Counted from the stretch's first letter, positions 1 to 10,961 are shown. The stretch is DNA of 64,000 nucleotides from Burkholderiales bacterium (GCA_017307865.1 JAFKGE010000029.1:1-64000); one strand, 5' to 3'. Translations and numbers: made by a program. The notes: generated by a model from the letters alone, not told the origin.

Positions 1-497
1 GTCGCCAAAGAAAAGAAGGCAAAAGAAAGGCGACCCCACTGGCCGCGTCCCTTCGCTTCGCTGCGGGCAACCTGCGATGCTCGCGCCTGGGGCGGTGCTG
101 CGGAACTCGCTTCGTTCACTGCGTTCACTTCGCTCAGACAACCGCAGCAAGTCAGAGCACGAAGCATGGGCATGCTGCGCTGCCCATGCCCGCCCCAGCC
201 GCTGCGCTTCTCGGCACGGCCAGAGGGGAGTTCAAAGCCGGGGCCGAGCGCAGCGATGGCCCGCATCAAAACCCCTGTGGCTGCGCCTGCGGCGCGGTGT
301 TTGCGGGGTGGCGCGTGCACCGCAGGATGCACGCGCTTCGTGGACTGACTCGCCGCGGTTGTCTGAACGGAGCGCGCCAGCGCGCAGTGAGTTCTGCGGC
401 GCACCCCGCAAGCGCCGTGACGCAGGTTTGCCCCGAAGCGAAGCGCAGGGGTCGCAGACTTGGGGTCGCTTTTCTTTGGTTCCTTTCTTTGGCGAGA
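1..497. repeat. Large imperfect palindromic element (left end cut by window)
   Basis: The stretch reads as one long inverted repeat centred near position 255. Positions 1-36 mirror about 465-498 (the AAAGAAA-rich ends). Positions 95-150 mirror about 355-412, including a shared CAGACAACCGC. Positions 150-200 mirror about 305-352, including a shared CACGAAGC. It has no transposase and no credible protein: every open frame through it is a by-product of GC-rich mirrored sequence. It separates the RND pump gene from whatever precedes it. I read it as a dispersed palindromic repeat of the host lineage. Confidence 0.75.
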
Positions 498-615
498 CAA
501 AGAAAGGGACTGCGCCGCCGGGCGCATATCCCGGCCGACAGCGCATCCAGCGCCGCTGGCCCCTCACCCCCACCCTCTCCCCAAAGGGGCGAGGGAGTGA
601 AGTCGGGGAGGGCGC
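498..615. other. Non-coding leader of the RND gene, with a CCCTC/GAGGG repeat
   Basis: No gene is visible. Positions 560-600 hold a second short palindrome, in which CCCTC-rich sequence is answered by GGGGCGAGGGAG. This type of sequence is common between genes in this lineage. Its downstream part supplies the purine-rich GGGGAGGG lying 3 bases before the RND start codon, so the repeat seems to provide the ribosome binding site. Confidence 0.5.
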
Positions 616-3600
616 ATGAACCTCTCGCGCCCCTTCATCCAGCGCCCCATCGCCACCGTGCTGCTCACGCTCGGCCTGGCGCTGGCGGGCATCGCGGCGT
701 TTTTTGCGCTGCCGGTGGCGCGGCTGCCGGCGGTGGACTTTCCGGTCATCTTCGTCAGCGCGCGCATGGCCGGGGCCTCGCCGGCCGACATGGCGCGCAC
801 CGTCGCCACGCCGCTGGAGCGCACGCTGGGCACCATCGCCGGCGTCAACGAGATGACCAGCAGCTCCAGCACCGGCTCGTCGCGCGTGGTGCTGCAGTTC
901 GACCTGAACCGCAACATCGACAGCGCCGCACGCGACGTGCAGGCGGCCATCAACGCCGCGCGCATCGACCTGCCGGCCAACCTGCGCACCAACCCGACCT
1001 ACCGCAAGGCCAACCCGGCGGCGCAGCCCTTTCTGATCCTGGCGCTGACCTCCAAGTCGCGCACGCCGGGCCAGATCTACGACGCGGTGAGCAACATCGT
1101 CAGCCAGCGCCTGCTGCAGGTCGAAGGCGTGGGCGACGTGGAACTGGGCGGCGGCTCGCTGCCGGCGGTGCGGGTCGAACTGAACCCGTTCGCGCTGGCC
1201 AGCCTGGGCATCAGCGCCGAGGACGTGCGTGCCGCCATCCAGGCCAACAACGCCAACCGGCCCAAGGGCGTGGTCGAGGTGGGCGATGCCGACGACGGCC
1301 GCGCGCTGCAGGTGCTGACCCCGCCGCCCGGCCTGCGCGCGGCCGACTACAGCGGCCTGATCGTGGGCCTGCGCGACGGGCAGGAGGTGCGCCTGAATCA
1401 GGTGGCGCGCGTGATCGACAGCGTGCAGGACACGCGCACGCGCGGCATGTTCAACGGCGAACCGGCCATCGTGGTCAGCGTGACGCAGCAGCCGGGCGCC
1501 AACCTGATCGCCACCGCCGACGCCATCGACGAGCTGCTGCCGCAGCTGCGCGCGCAACTGCCGCCCGACATCGAGCTGGCGGTGGCGATCGACCGCACGG
1601 GCTCGATCCGCGCCTCGGTGTCCGAGGTCGAGATCACCCTCGTCATCGCGGTGCTGCTGGTGGTGGCCGTGGTGGGGCTGTTCTTGCGCAACCTGCGCGC
1701 GGCGGTGATTCCGGCGGTGGCCACCGGGGTGTCGCTGCTGGGCACCTTCGGCGTGATGTACGCGCTGGGCTATTCGCTCAACAACCTCAGCCTGATGGCG
1801 CTGACCGTGGCCACCGGCTTCGTGGTGGACGACGCCATCGTGGTGCTGGAGAACATCTCGCGCCACCTCGAGCGCGGACAGACGCGCGTGCGCGCCGCGC
1901 TGGAGGGCGCGCGCGAGGTGGGTTTCACGGTGCTGACGATCAGCGTGTCGCTGGTGGCGGTGTTCATTCCGCTGCTGTTCATGGGCGGGCAGGTGGGGCG
2001 GATGTTCCGCGAGTTCGCGGTCACGCTGTCGAGCGCGGTGGGCATCTCGCTGGTGATCTCGCTCACCACCACGCCCATGCTGTGCGCCATGCTGCTGCCG
2101 GCGGGCGACGCGCCGGCGCCGCAGCGCCGATCGGCGGCCGGCCGCCTGCGCGCGCGCCTGGGCGCCTGGCTGCAGGGCGGCGAGCGCTGGCTGATGCGCA
2201 CCTATGCGCGCTCGCTCGACTGGTCGCTGGCCTCGCCCTGGCTGGTGGTGCTGGTGCTGGCGGTGGTGGTGGGCCTGAACGGCTATCTGTTCACGCGCAT
2301 CACCAAGGGCTTTTTCCCCGAGCAGGACAACGGCCAGCTGATTGCCGGGCTGCGCGCCGACCAGAGCATTTCATCGGCCGCCATGGCCGACAAGCTGCAG
2401 CAGGCGGTGGACATCATCCGCGCCGATCCGGCCATCGGTACGGTGGTGGCGTTCTCGGGCGGCTCGCGCGCGGGTGGCGGCTTTCTGTCCGCGGCGCTCA
2501 AACCGCCCGCGCAGCGCGCCCAGGGCGACAGCACGCGCGCCGTCATCAACCGGCTGCGCCCGCAGCTGGGGCGCATCACCGGGCTGCGCGTGTTCCTGGG
2601 GCCGGTGCAGGAACTGCGCATGGGCGGGCGCAGCAGCAACAGCACCTACCAGTTCACGCTCAAGGCCGACAACCAGGCCGACCTGAAGACCTGGGTGCTG
2701 AAGCTGGCGGCGCAGATGAAGCTCGATCCGCGCCTGACCGACGTCGACGACGACCAGAGCGACAACGGGGTCGAAACCTTCGTCCAGGTGGACCGCGGCA
2801 AGGCCACCAGCCTGGGCGTGCCGCTGGGCAGCATCGACGCCGCGCTGTACGACGCCTTCGGCCAGCGCCAGGTGGCCACCATGTACAGCGACCTGAACCA
2901 GTATTCGGTGGTGATGGAGTGGGCGCCGCGCTACGCCCAGGCACCCGTGGTGCTGAACGACGTGCAGGTGCCGGCCAGGGCGGCGCCGGCGCCCGCGGCC
3001 CGCGATAGCAGCAGCACGACGTCAAACGGCACGGCCGCAGCCGGCACCTCGGCCAATCCGGGCCTGCGCAATGCCTCCGTCGGCCAGCCCATTTCGACGG
3101 CGGCCAGTGCCATGGTCCCGCTGTCGGCGTTCGCGCAGTTCTCGGAGCGCGCCGTGCCCACCAGCGTGTTTCATGACGGCGGCGAGCTGTCGTCCACGCT
3201 GTCGTTCGACCTGGCCGACGGCGTCTCGATCGAGCAGGGCCGCCAAGCGGTGCTGGAGGCGGTGGACGCCATCGGCATGCCCAACAACGTGCGCGGCGCC
3301 TTCAGCGGCGCGGCCGCGGCGGCGCAGCAGACGCAGTCGCAGCAGCTGCTGCTGATCGTGGCCGCCATCGTGGTGATCTACATCGTGCTGGGCATGCTGT
3401 ACGAAAGCCTGATCCACCCCATCACGGTGCTCACCACGCTGCCCAGCGCGGGCTTCGGCGCCGTGCTGGCGCTGCTGGCGCTGCGCATGGAGTTCTCCAT
3501 CATGGCGCTGATCGGCGTCTTTCTGCTGATCGGCATCGTCAAGAAAAACGCCATCCTCATCATCGACTTCGCCCTGGCCGCCGAGCGCGGGCGCGGCCTC

Positions 3601-3876
3601 ACGGCCACGCAGGCGGTGCGCGAGGCCTGCCTGCTGCGCTTTCGCCCGATCCTGATGACCACCCTGGCCGCCGGCCTGGGCGCGCTGCCGCTGGCCATCG
3701 GCTTCGGCCAGGGCTACGAGCTGCGCCAGCCGCTGGGCGTGACCATCATCGGTGGCCTGATCGCCAGCCAGCTCCTGACCTTGCTGACCACGCCCGTGGT
3801 CTACGTGCTGCTTGACCGGTTGCGCCACCGCCGCGCCGACGAGGCGGGCCTGGCGCAGGCGGTGGTGCCCGGGTAA
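616..3876 (+). CDS. RND multidrug efflux permease, MdtC/MuxC type
   Basis: Inner-membrane proton-driven pump of the HAE1 RND family, 1086 residues, which exports drugs or detergents through a tripartite complex. The N-terminus (MNLSRPFIQRPIATVLL) and the early porter sequence resemble MdtC/MuxC. The proton-relay acidic pair is present in TM4 (VVDDAIVV, D405/D406). The second half repeats the architecture, with a late TM block ending near residue 1075. Residues about 786-832 are an Ala/Pro/Ser/Thr-rich insertion in the second porter region, longer than I expect for the family. No membrane-fusion partner lies in the window; it, and an MdtB-like permease, may lie before position 1. An outer-membrane factor gene follows at 5373. 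Confidence 0.93.
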   Translation: MNLSRPFIQRPIATVLLTLGLALAGIAAFFALPVARLPAVDFPVIFVSARMAGASPADMARTVATPLERTLGTIAGVNEMTSSSSTGSSRVVLQFDLNRNIDSAARDVQAAINAARIDLPANLRTNPTYRKANPAAQPFLILALTSKSRTPGQIYDAVSNIVSQRLLQVEGVGDVELGGGSLPAVRVELNPFALASLGISAEDVRAAIQANNANRPKGVVEVGDADDGRALQVLTPPPGLRAADYSGLIVGLRDGQEVRLNQVARVIDSVQDTRTRGMFNGEPAIVVSVTQQPGANLIATADAIDELLPQLRAQLPPDIELAVAIDRTGSIRASVSEVEITLVIAVLLVVAVVGLFLRNLRAAVIPAVATGVSLLGTFGVMYALGYSLNNLSLMALTVATGFVVDDAIVVLENISRHLERGQTRVRAALEGAREVGFTVLTISVSLVAVFIPLLFMGGQVGRMFREFAVTLSSAVGISLVISLTTTPMLCAMLLPAGDAPAPQRRSAAGRLRARLGAWLQGGERWLMRTYARSLDWSLASPWLVVLVLAVVVGLNGYLFTRITKGFFPEQDNGQLIAGLRADQSISSAAMADKLQQAVDIIRADPAIGTVVAFSGGSRAGGGFLSAALKPPAQRAQGDSTRAVINRLRPQLGRITGLRVFLGPVQELRMGGRSSNSTYQFTLKADNQADLKTWVLKLAAQMKLDPRLTDVDDDQSDNGVETFVQVDRGKATSLGVPLGSIDAALYDAFGQRQVATMYSDLNQYSVVMEWAPRYAQAPVVLNDVQVPARAAPAPAARDSSSTTSNGTAAAGTSANPGLRNASVGQPISTAASAMVPLSAFAQFSERAVPTSVFHDGGELSSTLSFDLADGVSIEQGRQAVLEAVDAIGMPNNVRGAFSGAAAAAQQTQSQQLLLIVAAIVVIYIVLGMLYESLIHPITVLTTLPSAGFGAVLALLALRMEFSIMALIGVFLLIGIVKKNAILIIDFALAAERGRGLTATQAVREACLLRFRPILMTTLAAGLGALPLAIGFGQGYELRQPLGVTIIGGLIASQLLTLLTTPVVYVLLDRLRHRRADEAGLAQAVVPG

Positions 3877-3983
3877 CGTCACCGCGATGGATTCGGCGCC
3901 GGATGCTGTGCCATCGACACGGGCCCGAAGGCCGCGGAGCAGGCCATGCCAGCGATCGCCGTGGAAGGGCTTTGCCCGACCAC

Positions 3984-4045
3984 GGGCGATGCCCCCTCGC
4001 AGGGGGGAGGCGAAGCGGAACGCAGTTCGCGCAGCCTGGGGGTGG
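3984..4045. repeat. GC-rich dispersed repeat (CCCCCTC...GGGGG type)
   Basis: The sequence GCCCCCTC, then GGGGGGAGGCGAAGCGGAACGC, then CCTGGGGG resembles the element found inside ligA at 44449-44549. It fills part of the gap between the RND gene and the convergent lipoprotein gene, and no gene is visible there. I recall sequences of this form as common intergenic repeats in Comamonadaceae. Confidence 0.55.
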
Positions 4046-4048
4046 TTG

Positions 4049-4405
4049 TCATCTCACCCAGTGGCCGCCGTGCAAGGCCCAGCCGCCGCGCGGGCCGCGC
4101 TCCCAGTAGCGCGCCTGCCAGTGGTAGCCGGGGCGCGGACGCACGTAGCGGCCCGGCACCCACACGTGGCGCCCGCCGTACCAGTTCCAGTAGCCGCCGA
4201 TCCACACCGCGCCGACGTAGGGCGCGGCCGGCACCACCTCGTACTGCGGCGTGGGCGGCTCGACCGTGGTGTAGACGTCGCCGTCGGCCACCGCCACCGG
4301 TGCCGGCACCACGGCGCAGCCGCTGAGCAGAGCGCTGGCGGCCAGCAGGGCGGCGGCGCCCCAGCGCAGGGCGGGGCGGGCCAGGGGGGGATGCAAGGCG
4401 GACAT
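4049..4405 (-). CDS. Small envelope lipoprotein with YXWGXW-like repeats
   Basis: 118 residues. It has a lipoprotein signal peptide with a lipobox (LLSGC near residue 27), so it is probably lipid-anchored in the outer membrane or periplasm. The mature part is rich in Trp, Tyr and Gly (GGYWNWYGGRHVWVPGRY and similar), the pattern of YXWGXW-repeat proteins, whose function is unknown. The ATG at 4405 is chosen because AGGAG stands 6-7 bases upstream. It is transcribed against the flanking efflux genes, so it is probably an independent unit. Confidence 0.8.
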   Translation of the reverse strand: MSALHPPLARPALRWGAAALLAASALLSGCAVVPAPVAVADGDVYTTVEPPTPQYEVVPAAPYVGAVWIGGYWNWYGGRHVWVPGRYVRPRPGYHWQARYWERGPRGGWALHGGHWVR

Positions 4406-4593
4406 GAAACGCTCCTGTTGGAAACGGGTTTGCGAGGGCAGACCCACGCTGACCCAACGGGGCGTTCGCACCCAGTGCCGACGCGCTTTACGAAACTTTG
4501 CGCGCCCGACGGGGATCGTTGAATCCGTGTGTTCATGCTCGGCTCTGCCTTGCCGGTGCGCCGCACCGCTCTGGGCCCGACCGCCTTTTCGTC

Positions 4594-5373
4594 ATGTTGT
4601 TTCGCACTCCCCTGGGGCCCATCGGCCCGGCGCCGACGGCGCGTTTGCCGCGGCCCTGGCGCGCCGTCACCTGGCGCAGCCTGCTGCTGCTCTTGCTGGC
4701 CCAGACCCTCACGCTGTTCGTCGCCCTGCCGCTGTCCTCGTTTCGGGTGTCGGGCCTGGTGCTGGCCGACGTGTGCCGCCTGGCTTTTGCCGGCGTCTGC
4801 ATCCGGGTGTTCACGCGCAACCGCTGGGTGCGCGCGCTGCTGGTGGCGGGCCTGATCGGCATCGTCGGCATTCCGGCACTGGCGCGCCACGCCGACGGCT
4901 ATCACGCCCTGGTGCACCAGCACGAATGGCTGACCTGGGCGGTGGCGCTGTTCAACGCCACGGTGACGGTGCTGGTGGCGCGCTACGTCTTCGGGCCCGG
5001 GCGGGTGGGCGCCGACCGCGTGCTGGGCGCCATCCTGATCTACCTGAACCTGGCGGCGCTGTTCGCCAACGCCTACGACCTGATGGTGCTGCTGCAGCCC
5101 GGCGCGATCAGCGGGCTGTCGGCGCTGTCGGCGGTGGACATGCCCGACAAGCGCGCGGCCGAGCTGGCCTACTTCAGCCTCAGCACCATCACCTCCACCG
5201 GCTGGGGCGACCTGACGCCGCTGCACCCGCTGGCGCGCGGCCTGGCCAATTTCGAGGCCGTCATCGGCCAGCTGTTTCCCGCCACCCTGGTGGCGCGGCT
5301 GATCGGCCTGCACCTGGCGCAGGGCGGGCGGCGCGCACGCCCACGCAAGCCGTCCGATCCACCGCCACCATAA
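4594..5373 (+). CDS. Two-TM-type potassium channel family membrane protein
   Basis: About 259 residues with several hydrophobic segments (near residues 28-45, 85-105, 125-160 and 220-245). The pore signature is STGWGD at 201-206, in place of the canonical TVGYGD. It is followed by LTPLHPLARGLANFEAV and GQLFPATLVARL, the usual pore-helix/TM2 arrangement of Ion_trans_2 channels. It is an inner-membrane K+ or cation channel by family. The start is uncertain: an upstream TTG at 4498 would add 32 unconvincing residues, and no strong ribosome site precedes 4594. Its stop overlaps the start of the next gene (TAATG). Confidence 0.8.
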   Translation: MLFRTPLGPIGPAPTARLPRPWRAVTWRSLLLLLLAQTLTLFVALPLSSFRVSGLVLADVCRLAFAGVCIRVFTRNRWVRALLVAGLIGIVGIPALARHADGYHALVHQHEWLTWAVALFNATVTVLVARYVFGPGRVGADRVLGAILIYLNLAALFANAYDLMVLLQPGAISGLSALSAVDMPDKRAAELAYFSLSTITSTGWGDLTPLHPLARGLANFEAVIGQLFPATLVARLIGLHLAQGGRRARPRKPSDPPPP

Positions 5374-6839
5374 TGACCACTGTCGATTCGCTCACCGCCA
5401 CCATGCCCGCTGCCCGCAACCCGTCGCCTCGCGCCCCGCTTGCCCCGCTCGCCCTGGCGCTTGCCGCGGGCCTGCTGCTGGCGGCCTGCGCCGCGCCGGC
5501 GCCCGAGCACGCGCCCAGCGCGCCGCTGTCCACCGGCTGGAAGAGTGCGCCGCCGCCCGGCTGGATCAGCACCGCCGATGCGCCGGCGGCCTGGCAGGAG
5601 GGCCGCTGGTGGGCGCTGTTTGCCGATGCGCCGCTCGATGCGCTGATGCCGCGGGTCGAAGTGGGCAACCAGAACCTGGCGCAGGCCGTGGCCAACGTGG
5701 CGCAGGCGCAGGCGCTGCTGCGCCAGGCCGAGTCGCAGCTGGGGCCCACGCTGGGCGCGCAGCTGGGCGCGCAGCGCAGCGGCGATCCGGCGGGCGGCGT
5801 GGCCAACCTGGGCCTGACGGCCAGCTGGGCGCCCGACCTGTGGGGCCGCCTGGCCGCCGGCGTGCAGGCGCAGGGCGCGCGCGTGCAGGCCAGCCAGGCC
5901 GACCTGGCGGCCGCGCGCCTGGCCGCGCAGGGCAGCCTGGCCAGCGCCTACTTTCGCGTGCGCGAGGCCGACGTCGAGCTGCAGCTGCTGGACGAGATCA
6001 TCACCGGCTACCGGCGCGCCGTCGGCATCACGCAAAACCGCTATGAGGCCGGCGTGGCGGCGCACACCGACCTGCTGCAGGCGCAAAGCACGCTGGAGAA
6101 TGCGCTGGGCAGCCGCGCCGCGCTGCAGGCCAGCCGCGACACCAGCGAACAGGCCATCGCCCTGCTGATCGGCGAGCCGCCGGCGCAGTTCACGCTGGTG
6201 CGCGCGCCCTGGCAGGCCACGGTGCCGGCGCTGCCGCTGGACGTGCCGTCCGAGCTGCTGCTGCGGCGCCCCGACGTGGCGTCCAGCGAGCGCGCGGTGG
6301 CGGCCGCCAACGCCAACATCGGCGCCGCGCGCGCGGCCTACTTTCCCAGCCTCAACCTCACGGCCGGCCTGGGCGGCAAGGCCGGCAGCCTGGCCACGCT
6401 GGCCTCGGCGCCCACGTTGGCCTGGTCGCTGGGCGCGGCGCTGGCGCAGACCCTGCTCGACAGCGGGGCGCGCGACGCGGCGGTGGAGCAGGCCCGCGCC
6501 GCGCACCAGGCGGCCACGGCCAGCTATCGGCAAAGCGTGCTGACGGCCCTGGGCCAGGTCGAGAACCAGCTGACCGCCATGGCCGCGCTGGCGACGCAGA
6601 TCGAACACGCCCACGCCGCCGCGCTGGCCGCGCACGGCGCCGAGCAGCGCATCCTGAACAGCTACCAGGCGGGGCTGTCGGCCTACACCGACGTGGTCAC
6701 CGCGCAGGCCAACGCCCTGGGCGCGCGCCGCAGCGAGCTGCAGCTGCAGCTGCAACGCCAGCAGGCGGCGGTGGGCTTGATCCAGGCGCTGGGCGGCGGC
6801 TGGCAGGCGCCGTGGGGCGAGGCCGCGGCCTCGAGCTGA
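5373..6839 (+). CDS. Outer-membrane efflux lipoprotein, NodT/OprM family
   Basis: 488 residues. This is the outer-membrane channel of a tripartite efflux system (TolC superfamily). It has a long N-terminal region, a hydrophobic signal segment and a lipobox (LLAAC, Cys near residue 36). The two OEP repeats follow, with long Ala/Gln/Glu-rich helices and family motifs such as WAPDLWG and LLRRPDV. An ATG at 5403 is an equally good start for the signal peptide. It probably works with the RND permease at 616-3876, although two unrelated genes have come to lie between them. It overlaps the channel gene stop by one base, which suggests co-transcription. Confidence 0.9.
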   Translation: MTTVDSLTATMPAARNPSPRAPLAPLALALAAGLLLAACAAPAPEHAPSAPLSTGWKSAPPPGWISTADAPAAWQEGRWWALFADAPLDALMPRVEVGNQNLAQAVANVAQAQALLRQAESQLGPTLGAQLGAQRSGDPAGGVANLGLTASWAPDLWGRLAAGVQAQGARVQASQADLAAARLAAQGSLASAYFRVREADVELQLLDEIITGYRRAVGITQNRYEAGVAAHTDLLQAQSTLENALGSRAALQASRDTSEQAIALLIGEPPAQFTLVRAPWQATVPALPLDVPSELLLRRPDVASSERAVAAANANIGAARAAYFPSLNLTAGLGGKAGSLATLASAPTLAWSLGAALAQTLLDSGARDAAVEQARAAHQAATASYRQSVLTALGQVENQLTAMAALATQIEHAHAAALAAHGAEQRILNSYQAGLSAYTDVVTAQANALGARRSELQLQLQRQQAAVGLIQALGGGWQAPWGEAAASS

Positions 6840-6946
6840 GTGAGCGGCGCCCTGGAGCCGGCGTGGACCGGTACGCTGCATGCTCCGATAAGAATAGCTG
6901 TTCGCGCAGATTCAGCGGGCGCTGGAGCACGATTTGGCATCCATCT

Positions 6947-7585
<639 letters not shown>

Positions 7586-7611
7586 GCTCCGGATTTTGCA
7601 AGAATCGGGGC

Positions 7612-8703
7612 ATGAACCGTCCAAGCATCTGCCTCAACATGATCGTCAAGAACGAGGCCCACGTGATCGAGCGCTGCCTGGCCTCGGCGCGCCCGCTGAT
7701 CGACGCCTGGTGCATCGTCGACACCGGCTCCACCGACGGCACGCAGGACAAGATTCGCGCGCTGATGGCCGGCACCCCCGGCACGCTGCATGAGCGCCCG
7801 TGGAAAAACTTCGGCCACAACCGCAGCGAGGCCCTGGAACTGGCCCGTGCCGAGGGCAGCGACTACCTACTGTTTATCGATGCTGACGAGTGGTTCGACG
7901 CCCCTGCCGGTTTTGCCTGGCCGTCGCTGGAGGCCGATGCGTACGAGTTGCCCTGCCACTACGCCGGCATCGTCTATGCCCGCTGCGCGCTGGTGGCCAC
8001 GCGCCTGGCCTGGCGCTGGGAGGGCGTGCTGCACGAATACCTGGTCAGCGAGCCGGCGCATCAACTGGCCGCGCTGGCCGCTCCGCGGATCGTCGTGCAC
8101 CACGATGGCGCTCGTGCGCGCGACCCCGACACTTACCTGAAAGACATCGCCCTGCTGCAAGCCGCGCTGGCCGAGCAGCCGGACAACGCGCGCAACGTCT
8201 ATTACCTGGCGCAGAGCCTGCGCGATGCGGGCCGTCTGGACGAGGCGCGCCAAGTTTATTTGCGCCGCGCCGGCATGGGCGGTTGGGACGAGGAGGCCTG
8301 GCACGCGCTGTATCAGGCGGCCGTGCTGCTCGATCGCCTGCAAGGCCCGCCCGCCGAGGTGCAGGCCGCCTACCTGGCGGCGTTCGAGGCGCGCCCCACG
8401 CGCGCCGAGCCGCTGGTTGAACTGGCCCGCTGGCACCGCGAGCGCCAGCAGCATGCCCAGGCCGCCTTTGTCGCCCAGTGGGCCGCCGCCATGCCGCGCC
8501 CGGCCGATCGCCTGTTTGTCGAGCCCGCGGTGTACGACTGGCGCGCGCTCGATGAACTGGCGGTCAGTGGCTTCTACGCCCGCTCGCCCGAGTTGAAGAC
8601 CGCTGGCCACGCCGCCATGCGGCGCCTGATGGAGCGGATCGACGCCCTGCCGGACGAGGTGCGGGCAAGGGTGCGGGCCAATGCGGGGTTTTATGACCCG
8701 TGA
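7612..8703 (+). CDS. Family 2 glycosyltransferase with TPR-like C-terminal half
   Basis: 363 residues, cytoplasmic. The N-terminal GT-A domain starts SICLNMIVKNEAHVIERCL and continues with VDTGSTDGTQD and the metal-binding FIDADEW, typical of GT2 transferases of the SunS-like group. The C-terminal half (about 170-320) is helical with TPR-like repeats (NVYYLAQSLRDAGRLDEAR). The acceptor is not evident. No polysaccharide cluster surrounds it, so a protein or lipid acceptor is possible. It could modify the neighbouring surface proteins, but that is only a guess from position. Confidence 0.85.
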   Translation: MNRPSICLNMIVKNEAHVIERCLASARPLIDAWCIVDTGSTDGTQDKIRALMAGTPGTLHERPWKNFGHNRSEALELARAEGSDYLLFIDADEWFDAPAGFAWPSLEADAYELPCHYAGIVYARCALVATRLAWRWEGVLHEYLVSEPAHQLAALAAPRIVVHHDGARARDPDTYLKDIALLQAALAEQPDNARNVYYLAQSLRDAGRLDEARQVYLRRAGMGGWDEEAWHALYQAAVLLDRLQGPPAEVQAAYLAAFEARPTRAEPLVELARWHRERQQHAQAAFVAQWAAAMPRPADRLFVEPAVYDWRALDELAVSGFYARSPELKTAGHAAMRRLMERIDALPDEVRARVRANAGFYDP

Positions 8704-8730
8704 GCCAGCCACTGGCCACTGTGCGCGCAC

Positions 8731-8753
8731 AAAAAAGGGCGCCGCAGCGCCCT
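8731..8753 (-). terminator. Rho-independent terminator of the collagen-like gene
   Basis: On the minus strand a GGGCGC stem with a short GC loop is followed by six T. It lies about 20 bases beyond the stop of the collagen-like gene. Confidence 0.75.
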
Positions 8754-8773
8754 GGTGAATGTCTTGCCTTGAA

Positions 8774-9820
<1,047 letters not shown>

Positions 9821-9848
9821 GATGAAGGGCCTTCCTGTATGTTCTGAT

Positions 9849-10628
9849 TCAAGACTTGTTGCGGCGCGTGGCTGCAGCCAGACCGGCCAGGGCCAGGCTC
9901 ATCAGCAGCAGCGTCCATTGCGAGGTGGTGGGAATGGGAGCGACACCGCCCGGCCCTGGTGGGGTGGGCGAGCCGAACCAGCGGCTGACCGGGCCTGCGC
10001 CCTGATTGGTCTGGCCGGCCGCCAACCACTGGCCGCTGGCGCTCATGCCGCGCACCGCCAGGTTGGCCAGGTTCTGCGTGCCGCCGGTCGGCAGGTTGAT
10101 GTCGGCGCTCACGCTGCCCGGCGTGGTGGATTCAACGCGCAGCGGGGTGCCGGCAGCACCGGTCAGCGTCAGGGTCGACTGCACGGTCTGCACGCTGCCG
10201 GCGGCGAACTGCACCAGCTTGCCGGTGGTGCTGGTGATGCCGAGCGCATAGAAGCTGTTGTTGCCGCTGACGACCGAACTGGCGGCGCAGGCCGCGTTGT
10301 CGACGATGCTGACGGTGCCGGTACCTGCATTCAGCGTGCCGCCGTTGCTCCAGTTGCCGGCCAGGCTGATCGAGCCGCTGCTCAGTGTCAGGCTGCCGGC
10401 GGCACCGATCTGCACGTGTCGCACGTTGGTGAGCGTGCCGCCCTGCAGGTCGAACGCGCCGTCGACGATGACGTCGGTGCACGCGAGGTCCATCGAGCCG
10501 CCGGCGAGCCCGGAACTGGCGCCCGCCGGCACCACATAATCCGCATGTGCCACGGCGGTGGCGAACAGCAGGCATGCCCCTGCAATGGGCCAGCGCGGCA
10601 AGGCGCCGCGCCGCTTGGATCGATTCAT
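9849..10628 (-). CDS. IPTL-CTERM sorted surface protein
   Basis: 259 residues. It has a signal peptide (about 1-30, ending AVAHA), then a beta-rich Gly/Ser/Thr region with repeated short strands, probably a beta-helix-like fold. The C-terminus has the form of an exosortase sorting signal: [12 protein letters not shown], a hydrophobic stretch, then an Arg-rich end (RRNK). This is the IPTL-CTERM pattern, which is associated with exosortase H. No exosortase gene is in the window. The ATG at 10628 is chosen because a near-perfect GGAGGTGAT ribosome site ends 6 bases upstream; the GTG 9 bases earlier lies inside that site. The collagen-like gene follows 28 bases downstream and the two are probably co-expressed. 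Confidence 0.85.
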   Translation of the reverse strand: MNRSKRRGALPRWPIAGACLLFATAVAHADYVVPAGASSGLAGGSMDLACTDVIVDGAFDLQGGTLTNVRHVQIGAAGSLTLSSGSISLAGNWSNGGTLNAGTGTVSIVDNAACAASSVVSGNNSFYALGITSTTGKLVQFAAGSVQTVQSTLTLTGAAGTPLRVESTTPGSVSADINLPTGGTQNLANLAVRGMSASGQWLAAGQTNQGAGPVSRWFGSPTPPGPGGVAPIPTTSQWTLLLMSLALAGLAAATRRNKS

Positions 10629-10961
10629 CTTGATCACCTCCCCTTTGCAGGGCCAAACTTGTTGTGGTGAGAAGGTATCAGGGCTGGGCCATACCCGTCA
10701 ATTTGTAAACTGTGCAAGATTTCACGGTTTTGTCGACAGACCGCTCGCTATCGAATTTGTAGTTAGAACTTAAGGGTCTTTTGTGCAAGAACATGCGCCC
10801 AAACGGCCCGCCAGATTCACACCAAAAGGCAACGATTGGGGCCAGCGGAGACGATGTCTCGAATTGGCTACGGTCGGACCAGCGGCTCGTCGTGCTGCAT
10901 GTGCACCGCGGCCAAAGAAAAAGCCCGCTATCGCGAAGATAGCGGGCTTTGCATCAATGTC
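10629..10961. other. Intergenic region between the IPTL-CTERM gene and tRNA-His
   Basis: 333 bases without a credible gene. It holds the strong ribosome site of the IPTL-CTERM gene. A weak possible promoter on the minus strand has TTGACG (complement of 10696-10701) and TGATAC (complement of 10675-10680), spaced rather tightly. The middle part (10700-10790) is clearly more AT-rich than its surroundings. The tRNA terminator occupies the far end. Confidence 0.5.
10919..10951 (-). terminator. Terminator of tRNA-His
   Basis: A long perfect hairpin (AAGCCCGCTATC paired with GATAGCGGGCTT) is followed on the minus strand by TTTTTCTTT. It begins about 11 bases beyond the 3' end of the tRNA. Confidence 0.85.

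Noticed and set aside
77-619. Several open frames in the first 600 bases, including one that runs on through the RND gene
   Set aside because: They lie in a palindrome, have no family features and no ribosome sites, and mirror one another. Only the RND frame from 616 is credible.
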